From Henriciella aquimarina (GTDB taxonomy: Bacteria > Pseudomonadota > Alphaproteobacteria > Caulobacterales > Hyphomonadaceae), in the NCBI RefSeq assembly GCF_002088975.1, contig NZ_NCST01000114.1:1-47552 (forward strand): a DNA stretch of 47,552 nt, read 5' to 3'. The translations under genes and the position numbers were made by a program. The notes below the pieces were generated by a model. That model saw only the letters and a list, made by a program, of their open reading frames with translations, was not told the origin of the DNA and ran no database searches. Positions within the stretch are counted from its first letter, which is position 1, and every line of letters starts with the position of its first letter. Shown in pieces: positions 8,333-16,931 of this stretch.

Positions 8333-8959
8333 TTATCCTGCCGCGTCGGGTTGAGTTTCCGGCCGCGTGTCGTTGAACGCCGCCAGTTCGAAACAATTCG
8401 CTTCGATCTCTTTGATCCGCTCTGGAATGGGCGCCTCAAAGCGACGCGCATTGGCCAGTTGCGGGACCAGCACGATATCGGCAAGCGTTGGTGCATCACC
8501 GAAACAGAACCGCGACTTCGTATCGGGCAGGAGCTGCGCACTCGCTTTCAGCCCCTCCTCCACGGTACTCTTGGCCCACTCAGCCCGCGCCTCGTCGCCT
8601 GCCAGCTTACCGACCTGCTTCAGGACCCTCAGGTTCTGAACCGGGTGAAGATCGCACGCGATCGACAGGGCGAAAGCATTGATATGGGCGCGTTCGACCG
8701 GTGAGCCCGGCAGCAGCGCCGGATCCGGATAGGCCTCGTCCAGATACTGGATGATGGCCACGGACTGGGTCAGAACGTTTCCGTCATCCAGAACCAGGGC
8801 CGGCAGAAGGCCCTGGGGATTGAGCTTGAGATAATCCGGGCTCGTCTGATCGCCGCTCCGCAGATTCTGGAACACCGGCTCATAGGCGAGCCCCTTGAGC
8901 GCAAGGGCAATGCGGACCCGCCAACTGGCCGTCGAGCGATGATAGGTATGCAGGATCAT
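8333..8959 (-). CDS. nagL: Maleylpyruvate isomerase (zeta-class GST fold)
   Basis: This 208-aa cytosolic protein converts maleylpyruvate, the gentisate ring-cleavage product, to fumarylpyruvate using glutathione. The N-terminal thioredoxin-like domain contains STASWRVRIALALKG, the zeta-class equivalent of SSxxxRVRIAL. The NPQGLLPAL block and the helix motif near QSVAIIQYLDE follow, then the all-helical C-terminal domain. The start overlaps the fumarylpyruvate hydrolase stop by 4 nt. Maleylacetoacetate isomerase is the alternative for this family, but the adjacent gentisate dioxygenase and short FAH protein point to maleylpyruvate. Confidence 0.85.
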   Translation of the reverse strand: MILHTYHRSTASWRVRIALALKGLAYEPVFQNLRSGDQTSPDYLKLNPQGLLPALVLDDGNVLTQSVAIIQYLDEAYPDPALLPGSPVERAHINAFALSIACDLHPVQNLRVLKQVGKLAGDEARAEWAKSTVEEGLKASAQLLPDTKSRFCFGDAPTLADIVLVPQLANARRFEAPIPERIKEIEANCFELAAFNDTRPETQPDAAG

Positions 8960-9654
8960 TGGGCCGGGCCACCAATCGTGACATCAAGCGACGACAGACC
9001 ATCGATCTCGACGCGGAGATGGTCGCCTTCCACCACCGGGCCAACACCGGCCGGTGTGCCCGTATAGATCAGATCACCCGGTTCGATCCGGTAAAGCTTC
9101 GACAGGAAGGACACGATATCGGCGACCGGCCAGATCAGCTGGTCCAGATCGGCATCCTGTTTGACTTCATCGTTCACGAGCATACGGATCGCGCCCTTGT
9201 TCATGGGCCCCGTTTCGCTTGCCGGCTTGATCAGGCCAAGCGGCGAGCTGGCCTCGACATTCTTGCCGGTGTCCCACGGCCGGCCGGACTTGCGCGCCTC
9301 GAGCTGAAGGTCCCGGCGCGTCATATCCAGGCCCGTCGCATAACCGAAGATGTGGTCATGCGCTTCGCTCGTCGACAGGTTCCGCCCGCTCTTGCCAATC
9401 GCGGCAACGAGCTCGGCCTCATAATGAAAGTCCGACGTGCTCTGCGGATACGGAACAACCGAGCCGCTCGGCACGACGGTTTCCGACCATTTGGTGAAGA
9501 AGAACGGCGGCTCGCGATCGGGGTCGCGCCCCATTTCGCGCGCATGGGCGGCATAGTTGCGGCCAACACAGAAGACGCGACGGACAGGAAAGCCGCTCTC
9601 GCTGTTCTCAACGGCTGCGATAACTGGCTGGGGAACAGCAAAGCTGACACTCAT
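8956..9654 (-). CDS. nagK: Fumarylpyruvate hydrolase
   Basis: This 232-aa FAH-family enzyme hydrolyses fumarylpyruvate to fumarate and pyruvate, the last step of the glutathione-dependent gentisate pathway. Visible features: VFCVGRNYAAHAREMG near the N-terminus, PPFFFTKWSETVV, a metal-site strand YEAELVAAIG, GLDMTRRDLQ and the C-terminal TGTPAGVGPV signature. The short length (about 230 aa) and the TRRDLQ..KSGRPW region resemble NagK-type enzymes. Start and stop both overlap neighbours by 4 nt, so it is translationally coupled to gentisate dioxygenase and the isomerase. Confidence 0.87.
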   Translation of the reverse strand: MSVSFAVPQPVIAAVENSESGFPVRRVFCVGRNYAAHAREMGRDPDREPPFFFTKWSETVVPSGSVVPYPQSTSDFHYEAELVAAIGKSGRNLSTSEAHDHIFGYATGLDMTRRDLQLEARKSGRPWDTGKNVEASSPLGLIKPASETGPMNKGAIRMLVNDEVKQDADLDQLIWPVADIVSFLSKLYRIEPGDLIYTGTPAGVGPVVEGDHLRVEIDGLSSLDVTIGGPAQ

Positions 9655-10700
9655 TCTTTAATCTCCCGATACAGGTTAAGTTTTTCCTGCGCGATACGGT
9701 CCGAGAAGCCGAAGAGCGCAAGGTCCCGGTCGGCCTTCAATTGCAGACGCGACCATGAAGGCACGACGAAGATGTCACCTTCTTCAAGCTTGTGCTCTAC
9801 CTCATCGACCAGGGCGACACCCGTGCCGCCGGTCACGACATAAACCGAGCCGTCCGTGGACCGTCTCGCGCGCGTTTCGAAACCGGCAGGCAGCAGGCGC
9901 ACATGCGCAGAGATGGTCGGCATGACCGCCCCGCCATCCGCCGGATTGATGAATTCCAGGGCGTGCCCGAGATGCGGGTCCGGCTTTTCGGCGCCGGCCA
10001 GCTCGTTCAGGCTCTCGCGCCACTCCTTATACGGATAGTGGAAAAGCGGCACACCTTCCGGCCGCCGATCAGCACTCGACCCACGGAAGGGCCGAAGGTT
10101 GCGGCCATACCGCCACATGCTGTCATCAGCCTCGACCGTCTCGGGGTGAACATCCTCGCCCAGCTTCTCCGCGAAGCTTGCGTCGAAATGCCGGACGGTC
10201 GGGATGTCCAGACCATCGAGCCAGATCATGTTCTGATCAGACGGATTTCCGTGATCGTGCCATTGCCCACCCGGCGTCAGGACCAGGTCATACTTGTGCA
10301 TGATGGCCTTCTCGCCATCGACCGCCGTGAAGGCGCCATCGCCTTCCATCACGAAGCGCAGCGCGCACTGGCTGTGGCGGTGGCAAGGCGCGACTTCACC
10401 CGGCAGGATCAGCTGAAGCCCGGCATAGAGGCTGGACGTGATGCCCGAGCTTCCCTTCAGACCGGGATTCTCCAGAATGAGAACACGGCGTTCGGCGTCT
10501 TTCGCACTGATCAGATCCCCGGCCCGCAACAGATAATCGCGCACTTCCGGAAAAGACCAGCGGACCGATTCCGCCGAACCTTGCGGTGTCGGCGTGACGA
10601 GCGATGCGAGGACCTCCCAGAGCGGGTAAAGATCCTTCGGGGCCATCTCGTCATAAAGGTCCTGAAGCAGTTCAGAGCTTTCGTTTGGAATGTGGCTCAT
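9651..10700 (-). CDS. nagI: Gentisate 1,2-dioxygenase
   Basis: This 349-aa bicupin Fe(II) dioxygenase opens gentisate between C1 and C2 to maleylpyruvate. The first cupin carries the probable iron ligands H107 and H109 (CHRHSQ) and H148 (in GGQWHDHG), with the conserved ALRFVMEGDGAFTAVDGE segment. A second, degenerate cupin occupies about residues 250-345 (GGTGVALVDEVEHKLEEGD). The start ATG at 10700 abuts the ferredoxin stop. The flanking hydroxylase and downstream isomerase/hydrolase form a complete route from salicylate to central metabolism, which supports the substrate assignment. Confidence 0.92.
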   Translation of the reverse strand: MSHIPNESSELLQDLYDEMAPKDLYPLWEVLASLVTPTPQGSAESVRWSFPEVRDYLLRAGDLISAKDAERRVLILENPGLKGSSGITSSLYAGLQLILPGEVAPCHRHSQCALRFVMEGDGAFTAVDGEKAIMHKYDLVLTPGGQWHDHGNPSDQNMIWLDGLDIPTVRHFDASFAEKLGEDVHPETVEADDSMWRYGRNLRPFRGSSADRRPEGVPLFHYPYKEWRESLNELAGAEKPDPHLGHALEFINPADGGAVMPTISAHVRLLPAGFETRARRSTDGSVYVVTGGTGVALVDEVEHKLEEGDIFVVPSWSRLQLKADRDLALFGFSDRIAQEKLNLYREIKE

Positions 10701-11021
10701 TCAAGCCTCCTCGGACTCCACTTGAACATGGACGACACCATTGTCGACCTTCACGGGAAAGCTGCGGATCGCCTCCGTACAGGGGGCACCTGTGGGCTCG
10801 CCCGTGCGGATGTCGAACGTTCCCTGATGAAGGGGGCATTCGATCGTGTACTCTTCCAGATAGCCATCTGACAGGTTCGCCTGCCCGTGGCTGCAGATGT
10901 TCGCCGTGGCGAAGAACTCGTCCTGATAGCGATAGATGGCGAGCCGATGCGGACCGGCCTGGGCCGGCACCACATCTTCATCCTCGACATCATCGACGTT
11001 AACCGTCGGTATCCAAGTCAT
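10701..11021 (-). CDS. Rieske-type [2Fe-2S] ferredoxin of the ring hydroxylase
   Basis: This 106-aa soluble Rieske ferredoxin carries electrons from the FAD reductase to the terminal oxygenase. Cluster ligands: C43 and H45 (ICSHGQ) and C62 and H65 (CPLHQGTFD), followed by the usual Pro/Gly-rich SFPVKVDNG C-terminus. It lies 15 nt after the beta subunit and directly before gentisate dioxygenase. It is equivalent in position and role to NagAb-type ferredoxins. Its natural reductase is probably the interrupted gene at 2474. Confidence 0.9.
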   Translation of the reverse strand: MTWIPTVNVDDVEDEDVVPAQAGPHRLAIYRYQDEFFATANICSHGQANLSDGYLEEYTIECPLHQGTFDIRTGEPTGAPCTEAIRSFPVKVDNGVVHVQVESEEA

Positions 11022-11036
11022 ATATGCTCCACTCGT

Positions 11037-11534
11037 TCAGGCCGGGTAGATCAGGCTGTTTAGGATCATTTCCGAGTCGAAAACGACGTCCCGCCGCTTC
11101 AGCAGCAGTTTCGATTCCGACCGCGTCAAACGATCATAGCAACGCCCGCAAAGGACGATCTCACTCGGCTGGTCGACCAGTGTCTGGACCATGAGAAGAT
11201 TGTGCTCGACGGGGATCTCATCGCCCTCGGCCGCCCGGATCTTCAGCGGCCCGGGGAACCGGCGATAATAGCGCGGCGCATAGACCTGCGTCTTGATCAG
11301 GCCCATGACGCGGTCGCGCAGCATGCCACGGCTCTCTGCGCCCAAGGTCGCCAGCCGGAAGTTCCGCTCGTAATTTTCCCGAGGAATGATCCGGTAGACG
11401 CAGTCCTCGACGAAGAATTCCGGCCAGTCCTCAAGCTGCAACTTGTCCAGCGCTTCATAATAGTCGCTGTAGAAGTCCTCGATCTCCTGACGGGTGACTT
11501 CGATTTTTGTGCCTGTCTCAGCCATGATCGTCAT
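11037..11534 (-). CDS. nagH: Ring-hydroxylating oxygenase beta subunit (NagH-like)
   Basis: This 165-aa small structural subunit of an alpha3beta3 Rieske oxygenase has the SnoaL/NTF2-like fold. Family features: IEDFYSDYYEALDKLQLEDWPEFFVEDCVYRI near the N-terminus, the APRYYRRF region and the C-terminal LLLKRRDVVFDSEMI. It has no metal site, as expected. Two start codons are possible: ATG at 11534 (17-nt overlap with the alpha gene) and ATG at 11525 (8-nt overlap). Both imply coupling to the alpha subunit. Similarity in character to the salicylate 5-hydroxylase small subunit is inferred together with the alpha subunit. Confidence 0.88.
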   Translation of the reverse strand: MTIMAETGTKIEVTRQEIEDFYSDYYEALDKLQLEDWPEFFVEDCVYRIIPRENYERNFRLATLGAESRGMLRDRVMGLIKTQVYAPRYYRRFPGPLKIRAAEGDEIPVEHNLLMVQTLVDQPSEIVLCGRCYDRLTRSESKLLLKRRDVVFDSEMILNSLIYPA

Positions 11535-12756
11535 ACCCCATCACTTTGCGCCAATAGCTGTACATGCCGCGGATGGCGGCTTCGGTGACCATATGGTCGG
11601 TCGGCTCGGAATCGTATCCGCCCATCGTCGTGAGAGCGGCCTCATCTTCGGACCCCTCGAAGCCCTGCTGACCGAACTCGATCACCTCGCCATCATCGGC
11701 GGAGACAAAGCCTGCCGGACCGAAAAGGTTCGCCTGGCGCGTCCGGCGCGTTTTCATTTCTTCGGTATCGTCGGCATACGTCCAGTGGGTCCAGTGGAAG
11801 TCGAAGCTGCCCGCGCCGGTCGGAACGATCTGGCGGGTGGTCAGCGAGTTGACTTGCTGCTGCAGGATCACACTCGGGAAGATCGTGATCATCCCGACGG
11901 TCTCCTCACCGGGAAACTCCTGAACGACATCCAGGATACGCGGATCCTGAAGATCCAGGTCCCCCTGGAAGTTACGCATGTCGCCCGTGACGTCATTCTT
12001 TTCCTTGTCGCCCTTGCGGCTGATCAGAATGCCGTGACGGCCTGTCTCGTCGATATCGACAGCAGACTTCTGGTCAGCCCGGAACAGGCCGAAGGTGACG
12101 AAAAAGACGTGCAGGAGGCTGGCATGGTAAGGATCCTTGATATTCTCCTGCATCAGCTTCCAGTTGCCGGGAATGCGCTGGCGGTTGTAGCCGAGCACTT
12201 CAAGCGGGCGCCCGTCATAGACGCGTGTATAATGCTTCCAGAACTTCTCGCCCAGATACTCCCGGAACGGTGGCGTTTCGTCGGAGAAGCTTGCCCAGAC
12301 AACGCCGTTGACTTCCTCGACCTTGAGCTTGTTCAGGCCATGCTGGGACGGATCGAAGTCCTTCGGCATGCCACCCTGCTTGCGCACGCCGCGCCGGAAG
12401 GGCACGCCCATCAGATCACCCTTCAGGTCATAGACCCACTGGTGATAGGGGCACAGCAGATCGGCCTTGTTGCCGAAACGCTCCTGGCAGAACTTGACGC
12501 CACGGTGCGCGCACCGGTTCTCGACGACGCTGATCGTGTCCTCGTCGGAGCGAACCATGATGACCGGCCGCTCGCCCAGGATCGTGGTCTTGAAATCACC
12601 GACATTCGGAACCTCGCACGCCAAGCCAGCATACAGCCAGTGCGGTCCGTACCAAATCTTTTCGAGCTCTTGCTTGTAGACGTCGGGGTCCGTGTACACC
12701 CAGTAAGGGACTTTACCGCCCGGCTCGCCCGGCCATTTGCGCATCTGGCTGGTCAT
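11518..12756 (-). CDS. nagG: Ring-hydroxylating oxygenase alpha subunit (salicylate 5-hydroxylase-like)
   Basis: This 412-aa catalytic subunit has Rieske cluster ligands C82, H84 (NRCAHRG), C102 and H105 (CPYHQW). The mononuclear iron site includes H211 and H216 with bridging D208 (NIKDPYHASLLH). Blocks such as GYNRQRIPGNWKLMQENIKD and NLFGPAGFVSADDGEV match my recollection of NagG, the large subunit of salicylate 5-hydroxylase of Ralstonia U2. The protein therefore probably hydroxylates salicylate or a substituted salicylate to gentisate. The ATG at 12756 has AGGAGGG about 9 nt upstream. First gene of the operon. Anthranilate- or aryl-acid-specific relatives cannot be excluded from sequence alone. 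Confidence 0.87.
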   Translation of the reverse strand: MTSQMRKWPGEPGGKVPYWVYTDPDVYKQELEKIWYGPHWLYAGLACEVPNVGDFKTTILGERPVIMVRSDEDTISVVENRCAHRGVKFCQERFGNKADLLCPYHQWVYDLKGDLMGVPFRRGVRKQGGMPKDFDPSQHGLNKLKVEEVNGVVWASFSDETPPFREYLGEKFWKHYTRVYDGRPLEVLGYNRQRIPGNWKLMQENIKDPYHASLLHVFFVTFGLFRADQKSAVDIDETGRHGILISRKGDKEKNDVTGDMRNFQGDLDLQDPRILDVVQEFPGEETVGMITIFPSVILQQQVNSLTTRQIVPTGAGSFDFHWTHWTYADDTEEMKTRRTRQANLFGPAGFVSADDGEVIEFGQQGFEGSEDEAALTTMGGYDSEPTDHMVTEAAIRGMYSYWRKVMGYDDHG

Positions 12757-12941
12757 AGCTCAGGCCCTCCTCTTATAAAAATTCCATTTCTTACACATGC
12801 TTAGGTCCCTCCCAATTCTGTAAGCCGGATGCCCTCTTTCTGTAACGCCTGCGGTTGCATGCGGATCGCGAAACTTCGCGACCGCCGCCCGACAGGCATC
12901 ATGGAGCAATCCTCACAGTGACCCTTGTGTGGATCGGTCGC

Positions 12942-13007
12942 ACTATAATCACGTGACCATAATTTGCATGGATCATATGAATTATAGTCCGCATTCCACT
13001 TCCGTAT
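12942..13007 (-). promoter_or_regulatory. LysR-type promoter of the hydroxylase/gentisate operon
   Basis: The box ATTCCACTTCCGTAT (12993-13007) fits ATTC-N7-GTAT (T-N11-A). TTTGCA is at 12963-12968, 30 nt before it. Minus-strand -10 TATAGT (five of six consensus bases) is at 12942-12947, giving a leader of roughly 180 nt. TAGTCCGCATTC (12985-12996) is shared with the TonB-unit promoter. CCATAATTTGCAT (12957-12969) is shared with the IOR promoter with one change at the same offset. The rest of the 416-nt gap 12757-13172 shows no convincing gene. Confidence 0.75.
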
Positions 13008-13092
13008 ATTGTGATCTGCCGCACCGCGGCGCACAGCGCGCGCGAGCACCTCTCCACCGCGGCGGTTCACAGGCGCGAGCGGCCCGCAAACC

Positions 13093-13117
13093 GTTGGCGA
13101 TAAAGCCCCTCGCCAAC
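13093..13117 (-). terminator. Possible hairpin terminator after IOR gene
   Basis: An 8-bp perfect inverted repeat (GTTGGCGA / TCGCCAAC) with a 9-nt loop lies about 55 nt past the IOR stop. No clear U-tract follows, so termination efficiency is uncertain. Confidence 0.35.
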
Positions 13118-13172
13118 CGTCCGGAAACTGCCGGGCGGTTGCGACGTGGTGAAAACAAGGTCCCATGCCTGC

Positions 13173-16100
13173 CTAGTGGGCGTCTGCAGCCTCTGGGGCC
13201 GGAAGACTCTCACTTGGCGGAGATTCAAGCTCGGCAAGCTGCCCTTCCAGCGTCTCGCGATAGGTCTCGATCGAGGCATCCTTGATATGCCCATAGCCGC
13301 GGATCTTCATGGCTAGGGCAGCGATCTCTGCAGCCTTGTCGACATTCTCCGCGGTGAGCCCGGCGATCAGCCGGTCCAGAAGGGCAGTGTACTCCCCGAT
13401 AAGGGCCCGCTCCGTCTTGCGCTCCTGAAGATAGCCGAAGGGATCGAACTTCGTTCCGCGAAGGCCACGCATCCGGGCCAGGACGCGAAGCGCCCGCATC
13501 ATCCAGGGACCGAAACGGCGCTTTCGCGGCTCACCCGTCACCTTGTCACGTCCCGCCAGAATGGGCGGCGCCATGTGGAAAGAGAGCTTCACATCGCCTT
13601 CGAACTGCTTGGAAAGCTCCTGTTCGAAATAGCCGTCCGTGAACAGGCGCGCCACCTCATACTCGTCCTTGTAGGACATCAGCTTGAAGAGGGACCGCGC
13701 CGCCGCCGTTGCGAACGCATCGCCTGAGGACACGCCAGCTTCTGCAGCCCGGACCTTCTCGATGGTTGCGCGATAGCGCTCCGCATATTCGGCATTCTGA
13801 TAGCCGGTGAGGAACTCGACCCGCCGCTCCAGCATGTCGTCCAGCGTTTCCGGCGGTGGATCATTCAGTTCAGCAGCCTTGTAGACCTTGTCCGGATCCA
13901 CAACGAGCATCCGCCCCCATTGCAGAGCCGCCAGGTTCATGTCCACGCCGACACCGTTCAGCCGAATAGCGCTTTCGAGCGCCTCTTCGTCAAACGAGAC
14001 CCAACCCTTCTGATAGGCCGCGCCCAGCATCATGAGGTTGGCCCCCACCGCGTCGCCCAGCAGCCGCTCGGAGATGCGCGTGAATGGATGAATGAGGAAA
14101 TGATCCTCGCCGGCCCGGCGGCGCAGGCGCCGCGTCAGCAATGAGTTGTCCGGAACCGCCGTCGCATCCTGGGTGAAGTCACCGGTGACCGCGACATCGC
14201 TGTTGGCGACAACGCTGGTGTGCCCCGGCTCGATGGCCGCAATGACATCCCGCGAATTGCCGACAACCTCGTCGCAGGCGATGATCAGGTCAGCCGACTT
14301 GCTCGGCACCCGCACCGCGGAAATCTCCTCCCGGGCAAGGTGAATGTGGCTTGTGACGGCGCCGCCCTTCTGGGCCATGCCAACCTGGTCGAGCGTGGCC
14401 ACTTTCAGGCCTTCCATATGGCCGGCCATGGAGAGCAGAGCCCCCACGGTCACCACACCCGTACCGCCGATACCGGCAACCAGCAGGCGCTGGTGCTGTT
14501 TCATGGCTTCGGGCACGTCGACCGTCGGGAAGGTGACAGTCGTATCGATCGCCGCTCCGGCAGACTTGCGCGGCTTGCCGCCTTCGACGGTCACGAAGCT
14601 CGGACAGAAGCCATTGAGGCAGCTATAGTCCATGTTGCAGCTTGATTGGTTGATCCGGCGTTTGGTGCCAAATTCAGTCTTGACCGGCTCCACCGACAGG
14701 CAGTTGGACTTTGCCGAGCAATCGCCGCAGCCCTCGCAGACCAGCTCGTTGATGAAGACACGCTGCGTCGGCATGGGAATCTTGCCGCGCTTGCGCATCC
14801 GCCGCTTCTCGGTGGCGCAGGTCTGCTCATAGATGATGACACTGACGCCCGTCTCGTCACGCAGTTCGCGTTGAAGCCCCTCCAGGTCGTCACGATGCTC
14901 GACCCGGTCGACCTTGCCCCGGACAGGGTCATTGGACGGATAGCGGTCGAGATCGTCGGTTGAGATAACGATCTTGTTGACCCCTTCGCCGCGCAGCTGA
15001 TCGACGAGGTGATTGACCGTAAGAATGCCACCACCAACGGACTGGCCGCCCGTCATGGCGACAGCATCATTGTAAAGCAGCTTGTAGGTGATGTTCAGAT
15101 TTGCGGCGACGGCCTGACGGACCGCCAGCAGACCGGAGTGGAAGTAGGTCCCGTCCCCGACATTGGCAAAGATGTGCTTTTCTTCCGTGAACGGAGAAAG
15201 CCCCATCCAGTGGACGCCCTCGCCACCCATTTGCGAGAAGGACGAGTGACCGGGCCGGTTATAGGCCGCAAGCCCGTGACAACCGATCCCCGACAGGGCA
15301 CGGCTTCCCTCAGGAAGCACCGTCGAACGGTTGTGCGGGCAGCCTGAACAGAAGAACGGCTTACGGATGACCGGCGCGACGGAAAATTCCGTCTGCGACG
15401 CGATGGCATTGGCCGCGAACTTCGTTCCTTCGGCAAGCTCTTCGGCGCCCGTCAGCTTGTGCAGCAGCGGTCCGATCTCGGCGGCAATCCGCTCTGGCGC
15501 CAACTCGCCGATCTTGGGCAGAAGCGGCTTGCCGCTGCCATCAGTCTTGCCACACACGCGCGGCGACGCGCCACCATAGAGCACCGAGCGGATCTGGTCC
15601 TCGATAAATGGCCCTTTCTCCTCGACCACGATGATGGTCTCGAGGCCTTCCGCGAACGTCTTGAGGCGTTCCGGCTCGAGCGGCCAGATCATCGCGGGCT
15701 TGTAGAGCGCGATCCCGAGCGCCTCGAGCTTGTCCTCGGACAGGCCCAGCAGGTCGAGCGATGCTTTCAGGTCGAGCCAGGATTTGCCGGCCGCGACAAG
15801 CCCGATCTTCGCATTGTTCGGCTTGGAGACGATCCGGTCCAGATCGTTCGCGCGGACATACTCCATGACCGCGGGAAGCTTGTATTCCTGAAGCCGGCGC
15901 TCCTGGTCGAGCGGCGTCTCCGGCCAGCGATTGTGGAGACCGATGTCCGGAACCTCGACTTCAGGGACCACGAATTTGCCATCCAGCTCATTGGCCGCGA
16001 CGGCGCGGGTGGAATCGGCGACATCCGTGATGATCTTGAGCGCCGTCCAGGCGCCACTCAGGCGCGAGGCGGCAAACGCATGCAGACCAAATGTGACGAT

Positions 16101-16634
16101 TTCCTCGGCATCGGCCGGATAGAAAAGCGGCACCTGCAGACCGGCAACGACGTCGTCGCTGTCGCATACGATGGAGGAGGATTTGGCGATATGGTCATCG
16201 CCGACGGCCAACACGACGCCACCATATTGGGAGGTGCCCTGCATGTTGCCGTGACGCACCGCATCCGACGCCCGATCAAGGCCCGGCCCCTTGCCATACC
16301 AGAGCGAGAAGACACCATCGACCTTGGCCCCCGGCGACTGCGCAATTTGCTGGCTGCCGGCAACGGCCGTGGCCGCCAGCTCCTCATTGACAGCAGGCTT
16401 TACAACAATGCCCGCCTCGTCGACGAGCTTGGCCGCCTTGGCAAAGGTCATGTCCAGCGTGCCGAGCGGGGAGCCCTGATAGCCGCTTGCGAACCCGCCC
16501 GTATTCAGGCCGGCCTTCTTGTCACGCTCTGCCTGCAACAGCATCAGACGAACAAGCGCCTGCACGCCCGAAATCAGGATTTCGCCGTCACGCTTTTCAT
16601 ACCTGTCGTTGAGGCTTACCGAATAATCACTCAT
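13173..16634 (-). CDS. Fused indolepyruvate-type 2-oxoacid:ferredoxin oxidoreductase
   Basis: This 1153-aa single polypeptide combines the IorA-like (TPP) and IorB-like (gamma) parts. Order: N-terminal pyrimidine-binding-like region (GFASGYQGSPLGTLD), a CSGCPHNRST block near residue 431, the TPP-binding region starting GDGTYFHSG near 490 and ending YNDAVAMTGGQ, an iron-sulphur segment CEGCGDC..SNC near 630-645, and a gamma domain beginning LLVAGIGGTGVVTVG. Family members oxidatively decarboxylate aryl-pyruvates to aryl-acetyl-CoA with ferredoxin reduction. The ATG at 16634 (MSDYSV) is preferred over an upstream in-frame start. The gene stands alone but has the LysR-type promoter of the salicylate genes, so it should act in the same catabolic programme. 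Its substrate here is unknown. Confidence 0.88.
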   Translation of the reverse strand: MSDYSVSLNDRYEKRDGEILISGVQALVRLMLLQAERDKKAGLNTGGFASGYQGSPLGTLDMTFAKAAKLVDEAGIVVKPAVNEELAATAVAGSQQIAQSPGAKVDGVFSLWYGKGPGLDRASDAVRHGNMQGTSQYGGVVLAVGDDHIAKSSSIVCDSDDVVAGLQVPLFYPADAEEIVTFGLHAFAASRLSGAWTALKIITDVADSTRAVAANELDGKFVVPEVEVPDIGLHNRWPETPLDQERRLQEYKLPAVMEYVRANDLDRIVSKPNNAKIGLVAAGKSWLDLKASLDLLGLSEDKLEALGIALYKPAMIWPLEPERLKTFAEGLETIIVVEEKGPFIEDQIRSVLYGGASPRVCGKTDGSGKPLLPKIGELAPERIAAEIGPLLHKLTGAEELAEGTKFAANAIASQTEFSVAPVIRKPFFCSGCPHNRSTVLPEGSRALSGIGCHGLAAYNRPGHSSFSQMGGEGVHWMGLSPFTEEKHIFANVGDGTYFHSGLLAVRQAVAANLNITYKLLYNDAVAMTGGQSVGGGILTVNHLVDQLRGEGVNKIVISTDDLDRYPSNDPVRGKVDRVEHRDDLEGLQRELRDETGVSVIIYEQTCATEKRRMRKRGKIPMPTQRVFINELVCEGCGDCSAKSNCLSVEPVKTEFGTKRRINQSSCNMDYSCLNGFCPSFVTVEGGKPRKSAGAAIDTTVTFPTVDVPEAMKQHQRLLVAGIGGTGVVTVGALLSMAGHMEGLKVATLDQVGMAQKGGAVTSHIHLAREEISAVRVPSKSADLIIACDEVVGNSRDVIAAIEPGHTSVVANSDVAVTGDFTQDATAVPDNSLLTRRLRRRAGEDHFLIHPFTRISERLLGDAVGANLMMLGAAYQKGWVSFDEEALESAIRLNGVGVDMNLAALQWGRMLVVDPDKVYKAAELNDPPPETLDDMLERRVEFLTGYQNAEYAERYRATIEKVRAAEAGVSSGDAFATAAARSLFKLMSYKDEYEVARLFTDGYFEQELSKQFEGDVKLSFHMAPPILAGRDKVTGEPRKRRFGPWMMRALRVLARMRGLRGTKFDPFGYLQERKTERALIGEYTALLDRLIAGLTAENVDKAAEIAALAMKIRGYGHIKDASIETYRETLEGQLAELESPPSESLPAPEAADAH

Positions 16635-16790
16635 GAATTGCACCCAATTTCCGTCCCATTTCGTGCACCACGAACACATGAAGCTGGCGGTGCGCCCGTC
16701 GCTTCATTGGACATTGCCCGGTGCATCGTCTGCAGCAGCTGTATTTTTGGATTGTTTTGCTTTTCTATCATCATAGCAGCTTCTGATTTC

Positions 16791-16858
16791 AGAATAATCG
16801 TTCAGCCATAATTTTCATATTCGATGTGCAGCATAAGCAGTATTCAAAACCAGAATAC
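16791..16858 (-). promoter_or_regulatory. LysR-type promoter of the IOR gene
   Basis: The strongest dyad of the set: GTATTC-N7-GAATAC (16840-16858), containing ATTC-N7-GAAT at 16842-16856. TTTTCA (16812-16817) lies 30 nt before the box. CCATAATTTTCAT (16806-16818) matches the hydroxylase promoter at the same offset. ATAATC (16794-16799) is also at the same distance as in that promoter; the minus-strand -10 would be TATTCT (16791-16796). The remainder of 16635-16931 is non-coding leader and MFS downstream sequence with nothing else recognised. Confidence 0.75.
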
Positions 16859-16931
16859 CGCTTGGTGGCACGAAGCTCCGGCAAGCCTCACAGCGGCTGC
16901 CGAGCCTCCTTGGCCGACCGTACAAATACCG

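Noticed and set aside
12942-12988. ACTATAAT...ATTATAGT inverted repeat as a separate operator
   Set aside because: The left arm is the -10 region and the right arm belongs to the block shared with the TonB-unit promoter, so the dyad is explained by promoter elements.
12801-13166. Possible 121-codon ORF in the IOR/hydroxylase gap
   Set aside because: No ribosome-binding site or family resemblance, and it runs through the LysR-type promoter elements.
15459-16811. A 450-codon plus-strand frame antisense to the oxidoreductase gene
   Set aside because: Same shadow effect; no domain or ribosome-binding site, and it would run through the IOR gene and its upstream region.
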